From positions 7,803-47,589 of the forward strand of contig JAGWAD010000031.1 in NCBI GenBank assembly GCA_018302105.1: a stretch of 39,787 bases of DNA, written 5' to 3'. Positions 34,617 to 39,787 of the stretch are shown here, one piece after another. The position numbers and the translations under genes are program-made. A model generated the notes under the pieces. That model made no database searches. It was not told the DNA's origin and saw only the letters and a program-made list of their open reading frames with translations. Origin of the DNA: Candidatus Woesearchaeota archaeon. GTDB lineage: Archaea > Nanobdellota > Nanobdellia > SCGC-AAA011-G17 > GW2011-AR18. The number at the start of each line of letters is the position of its first letter. The stretch's first letter is position 1.

Positions 34617-34766
34617 GGGCCCGTAGCTCAGCCCGGTAGAGCATCGCCCTTGCATTTTGTTATGCATAGGTAAATTGCTTTACTAAGCTTACACAAGTAA
34701 GGCGGGGGCCTCGGGTTCGAAAATTAAATAAGTAACTTATTTTATCGAAGAGTCCCGACGGGTCCA
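34617..34766 (+). tRNA. tRNA-Ala (TGC) with anticodon-loop and T-loop introns
   Basis: It lies in the 16S-23S spacer, the usual place for archaeal tRNA-Ala. The acceptor stem GGGCCCG/CGGGTCC (34617-34623, 34759-34765) includes the G3-U70 pair that identifies tRNA-Ala. D arm GCTC/GAGC. The anticodon arm is TCGCC/GGCGG with TGC at 34651-34653; an intron of about 45 bases follows A37 (34655 to about 34699). The T stem TCGGG (34711-34715)/CCCGA (34754-34758) encloses 38 bases instead of 7, implying a second intron of about 31 bases with a 7-bp hairpin AAATAAG-TAA-CTTATTT (34726-34742). No CCA is encoded. Confidence 0.9.
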
Positions 34767-34841
34767 TCCAATTCAGACATAGAGAAAATGAGGCTCCTAA
34801 ACATATGTTGGGGGGTTGAAGGTTGATATTTATTTATTAAC

Positions 34842-34858
34842 CGTGCATAGGTTGTTAG
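34842..34858 (+). other. 23S processing stem, 5' strand
   Basis: CGTGCATAGGTTGTTAG (17 bases) is the exact reverse complement of 37781-37797 and encloses the 23S, so it forms the long helix from which mature 23S is released. Confidence 0.75.
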
Positions 34859-37780
<2,922 letters not shown>

Positions 37781-37797
37781 CTAACAACCTATGCACG
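37781..37797 (+). other. 23S processing stem, 3' strand
   Basis: CTAACAACCTATGCACG, exact complement of 34842-34858. A T-rich tract follows (next entry). Confidence 0.75.
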
Positions 37798-37813
37798 TTT
37801 CTTTTATTATAGA
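37797..37813 (+). terminator. T-rich tract, probable rRNA operon terminator
   Basis: GTTTCTTTTATTATAG directly after the 23S processing stem. Archaeal termination occurs at T-rich stretches, so this is a reasonable end for the rRNA transcript, but no experimental marker is visible. Confidence 0.35.
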
Positions 37814-37872
37814 GACTAAGTTAGTTTGGTTAAATTTTAATCCTATAGAATTATGTTATTTTTAAAAATAAA

Positions 37873-37881
37873 TTATTTTAT
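37873..37881 (+). repeat. IS target-site duplication, left
   Basis: TTATTTTAT, immediately before the IS terminal repeat; identical to 38768-38776. Confidence 0.85.
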
Positions 37882-37899
37882 GGCTCTGTTGAAAGTCTC

Positions 37900-38694
37900 T
37901 TATCTCGTGAGGGATAAGTTGTGGGCTATAGCCCTACAATATATTTCCGCTCGTTGAGTTACCAGAGACTTGGACAGAACCGAGCTTCCATACTTCCTTT
38001 TAATACTACTGAATCCAGATTCAATCAAGCTTCTTTGATGATATTCCTTTTCTGAATAGTTCTTCATTTGTTTTTTTCTGTATCTTCCTCGTTTTACATT
38101 CCTTTTTGGTTTAATCATTGTTTGAATACCTCTATGAAAACAAGATGCATGGATGAATTCAGCGTCGTACGCTGAATCACCAAACAAGGTTTTTATGTTC
38201 TTAGATCGTTTGAGGAGATAGGTTACATCTTTAACATCATGTCTGGGCCTTGCTCTCACACGAAGAGCAATAAATTTTCTGTTTTTGATACTGTATAATG
38301 CAGAAAGTTTTACAAATCTCTTCACTGGTTTTTTTTGATCTATCCGTTGCACATAATAACTGCTCGGGTTATGTAAACTATATCCTGTGCCATCGATAGC
38401 AACCTGTCCATTATTGTTTCCGATGGTAAGCTCGAGTAAAGAATTCCATATCCACAAGGGAATTCTTTTCCTTATTTTGCACAAGGCAGAATAAGAAGGA
38501 ACAGTGAATCCTAATAGTTCTAGAATGTTAGAAACTCTTCTGAAAGAAAGCCTTAGCACTTCTTTCAACAGCAACGCTAAGGCGTGCTGTTGGAGTTGAT
38601 ATGTTTTAGGTCCAAAATGGTGTAACCATCTTGGCGCGCCAATCATTTCTAAAGAATGATTAAGTTTTTTAATTAATTTCACTTCTTTTTTCAT
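37900..38694 (-). CDS. IS transposase, DDE type
   Basis: The 264-residue protein has the DDE triad in order: Asp101 in AIDGTGYS, Asp173 in LFGDSAYD and Glu225 in SLIESGFSSIKRKYG. The Y-R/K-rich C-terminal spacing after the Glu is the Y(2)R(3)E(6)K-like arrangement of IS5 relatives. The N-terminus (QLQQHALALLLKEVLRLSFRRVSNILELLG) is a helical DNA-binding region. It is unbroken and fills most of the element. GC-richer wording than its neighbours suggests recent entry. Confidence 0.93.
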   Translation of the reverse strand: MKKEVKLIKKLNHSLEMIGAPRWLHHFGPKTYQLQQHALALLLKEVLRLSFRRVSNILELLGFTVPSYSALCKIRKRIPLWIWNSLLELTIGNNNGQVAIDGTGYSLHNPSSYYVQRIDQKKPVKRFVKLSALYSIKNRKFIALRVRARPRHDVKDVTYLLKRSKNIKTLFGDSAYDAEFIHASCFHRGIQTMIKPKRNVKRGRYRKKQMKNYSEKEYHQRSLIESGFSSIKRKYGSSVLSKSLVTQRAEIYCRAIAHNLSLTR

Positions 38695-38725
38695 GTTTAT
38701 GTTTCACAAACGATAAACATTGTTG

Positions 38726-38748
38726 CTAGGCTAAAGTTTTTAGCCTAG
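38726..38748 (-). repeat. Hairpin between the transposase start and the IS end
   Basis: CTAGGCTAA (38726-38734) pairs perfectly with TTAGCCTAG (38740-38748) around AGTTT. It lies just upstream of the transposase start inside the element. In other IS elements such a stem-loop blocks translation from read-through transcripts that enter from outside; that role here is inferred. Confidence 0.6.
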
Positions 38749-38767
38749 TGACTCTTTCAACAGAGCC

Positions 38768-38776
38768 TTATTTTAT
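38768..38776 (+). repeat. IS target-site duplication, right
   Basis: TTATTTTAT directly after the right terminal repeat, identical to 37873-37881. Confidence 0.85.
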
Positions 38777-38932
38777 GTAAGATATAAATATAATATGATA
38801 TAGTAGACCACATAAGTTTTTAGGTATTGTTTGGTTTACTAACATTCGACAACAAACATGAAAAACGTTTAATTACTTTGTTGGTCAACTATTATCAAAA
38901 AACCAAATTACCCTGCTGTTGACTATAATCAC

Positions 38933-39529
38933 TTATTTGTTTTTTAAAACTTTTTTATAAGAAAAAAGCATGAGCACTATTGTTAAATGTGAGAATAATG
39001 TTAGTAAAATTGCAGTGTAAGTCAAGATAATATCACCAAATTGTGAAGCAACTAAAAGTCCCAAAACCAGTATTAGACCCCTATCTGACCTTGACATGAA
39101 TTTGAATACTTTTTCATTTGTAACTTGCAATGCAGCATTAGAAATTACACTTATTATTATTGATCCGAAAGTACCTAAAATTGCCCAAACATATCCCGAT
39201 AAGATAAAAGGAGGCATTATAAAAGCGAGTGATAGCCCGATAAAACCTTCAACATATTTATCCATTGCAACATCATATATCTTTCCAAATTTTGTTTCCT
39301 GTTTTGTAGCTCTTGCTAACCAACCATCAAACATATCACAGAATGTACTTAGAATTATAAATATGACTGAAATAATAAAAAATCTTTTGTATATAAAAAA
39401 AGCTGCTAAAATACCAAACAACAAACCAAAAGTTGTTAATTGATTTGGTTTTATTTTTAATTTATTCAGGATGTCTATTATTTTTTTTAAACTAGTATTG
39501 TATAATCTGCTTTTTAGAAGATCTATCAT
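38933..39529 (-). CDS. CDP-alcohol phosphatidyltransferase
   Basis: The 198-residue membrane protein has the complete CAP motif D-x2-D-G-x2-A-R-x8-G-x3-D-x3-D: Asp65, Asp68, Gly69, Ala72, Arg73, Gly82, Asp86 and Asp90 (in DMFDGWLARATKQETKFGKI). The acidic residues bind the metal and CDP-lipid donor. About six hydrophobic helices surround it (FFIISVIFIILSTFC, LILVLGLLVASQFGDIIL). In archaea this family makes archaetidyl-inositol-phosphate, archaetidylserine or archaetidylglycerol-phosphate from CDP-archaeol; the head group cannot be told from the motif alone. ATG 39529 is the only good start. Confidence 0.9.
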   Translation of the reverse strand: MIDLLKSRLYNTSLKKIIDILNKLKIKPNQLTTFGLLFGILAAFFIYKRFFIISVIFIILSTFCDMFDGWLARATKQETKFGKIYDVAMDKYVEGFIGLSLAFIMPPFILSGYVWAILGTFGSIIISVISNAALQVTNEKVFKFMSRSDRGLILVLGLLVASQFGDIILTYTAILLTLFSHLTIVLMLFSYKKVLKNK

Positions 39530-39700
39530 TGAAATTTCTATTTTAATTTTATTAATATATCTTTTGGTTATTGATTATTATATAAGAAACTATAAATCTA
39601 AAAAATTATTATTTTTTGGAACTTTCATTTATTATTAAATTTTACAAATTTCCTGATTAAGAACCAAGTTTCTTAATAATCTCCTTATAGGCTCTGTCCT

Positions 39701-39787
39701 GAGTCTCTAAAATTGTAACCAAATAAGTTATGGGTTAGCAATCTTCCCATAACTTCGGCTCGTATTGTTTTACAATTTTTAGAGCTC
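39701..39787. repeat. Large imperfect palindrome at the window edge
   Basis: The inner arms AAGTTATGGG (39725-39734) and CCCATAACTT (39746-39755) are perfect complements. The outer arms CTCTAAAATTGTAA (39705-39718) and TTTTACAATTTTTAGAG (39768-39784) are near-perfect complements, and the ends GAG/CTC extend the symmetry. The arms are about 34 bases each with an asymmetric internal loop. The structure may continue beyond the window. It could be a mobile-element end, a structured RNA or a terminator; no gene was identified here. Confidence 0.6.

Larger units (their letters stand above)
37882..38767 (-). mobile_element. Complete insertion sequence, IS5-like, 886 bp
   Basis: It is bounded by perfect 14-bp inverted repeats GGCTCTGTTGAAAG (37882-37895) and CTTTCAACAGAGCC (38754-38767) and by a perfect 9-bp target duplication TTATTTTAT. 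It carries one transposase gene on the minus strand. An IS5-family (IS903-like) assignment fits the DDE protein and 9-bp duplication, but the family was not checked by search. Intact ends and perfect duplication suggest a recent insertion. It landed 84 bases downstream of the 23S processing stem, between the rRNA operon and the lipid synthase gene. Confidence 0.9.

Noticed and set aside
37798-37872. 5S rRNA expected after 23S
   Set aside because: The 75 bases to the IS contain no 5S-like sequence; the 5S gene must be elsewhere.
38777-38932. TATA-like ATATAAATATAA followed by about 140 bases without a gene
   Set aside because: No frame, stable fold or RNA motif was convincing beyond a 7-bp stem; nothing to call.
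39662-39720. Tail of a minus-strand gene (VTILETQDRAYKEIIKKLGS)
   Set aside because: The frame is closed by a TAA about 25 codons before its end and the palindrome overlaps it, so a gene cannot be supported.

Overview
The window is archaeal and AT-rich. It carries an archaeal-type rRNA operon (16S, tRNA-Ala, 23S), the archaeal gene set rpo7, spt4, eS24, eS31 (S27ae) and eL41, a COG1412-type PIN protein, TrmB-type regulators, and BRE/TATA promoters that often lie about 25 bases before the start codon (leaderless mRNAs). Archaeal gyrase, many unknown small proteins, long inteins, PKD/Ig-like surface proteins and heavily intron-interrupted tRNAs fit a DPANN-type archaeon (Woesearchaeota/Pacearchaeota-like). 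That placement is inference.

Layout. 1-1950: a tRNA-Ser with two apparent introns, then a scarred integration region: the N-terminal half of a tyrosine recombinase abutting the C-terminal half of a TrmB-like regulator, then a HicB-HicA cassette between two direct repeats. 2058-6171: a radical SAM protein with endonuclease III, an unknown gene, a tRNA-Trp with two apparent introns, two small genes each broken by one in-frame stop, and an endonuclease IV-like protein. 6313-12014: four exported or membrane genes (PKD protein, frameshifted surface protein, repeat-rich anchored surface protein, small membrane-linked protein). 12057-17093: SMC with an intein in its Walker A motif. 17228-18191: a strong rRNA-like promoter, a structured leader and three small unknown genes. 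18269-21324: rpo7-spt4-(membrane protein)-eS24-eS31 and the PIN gene, separated by an opposite-strand unknown gene. 21572-28974: gyrB (intein in the TOPRIM acidic motif), two other genes and gyrA. 28958-32303: a methyltransferase, receiver-like protein and purine-permease operon divergent from a TrmB regulator, with a 14-bp palindrome between them. 32409-37797: four-helix-bundle protein, eL41 and the rRNA operon. 37873-38776: a complete IS element with 9-bp target duplication. 38933-39529: a CDP-alcohol phosphatidyltransferase. The last 87 bases form a large imperfect palindrome.

Three points stand out. The 16S gene as given lacks helices 16-18, including the universal 530 loop, while the rest reads as normal 16S. 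All three tRNAs carry an intron-like insertion in the T-loop or D-loop in addition to one in or near the anticodon loop. Two enzymes of chromosome topology (SMC and GyrB) each carry a large endonuclease-bearing intein exactly in a catalytic motif. The gyrase genes form one operon with two guests, and the rpo7/ribosomal cluster keeps the usual archaeal order apart from the inserted gene. No CRISPR array, 5S rRNA or replication origin was seen.
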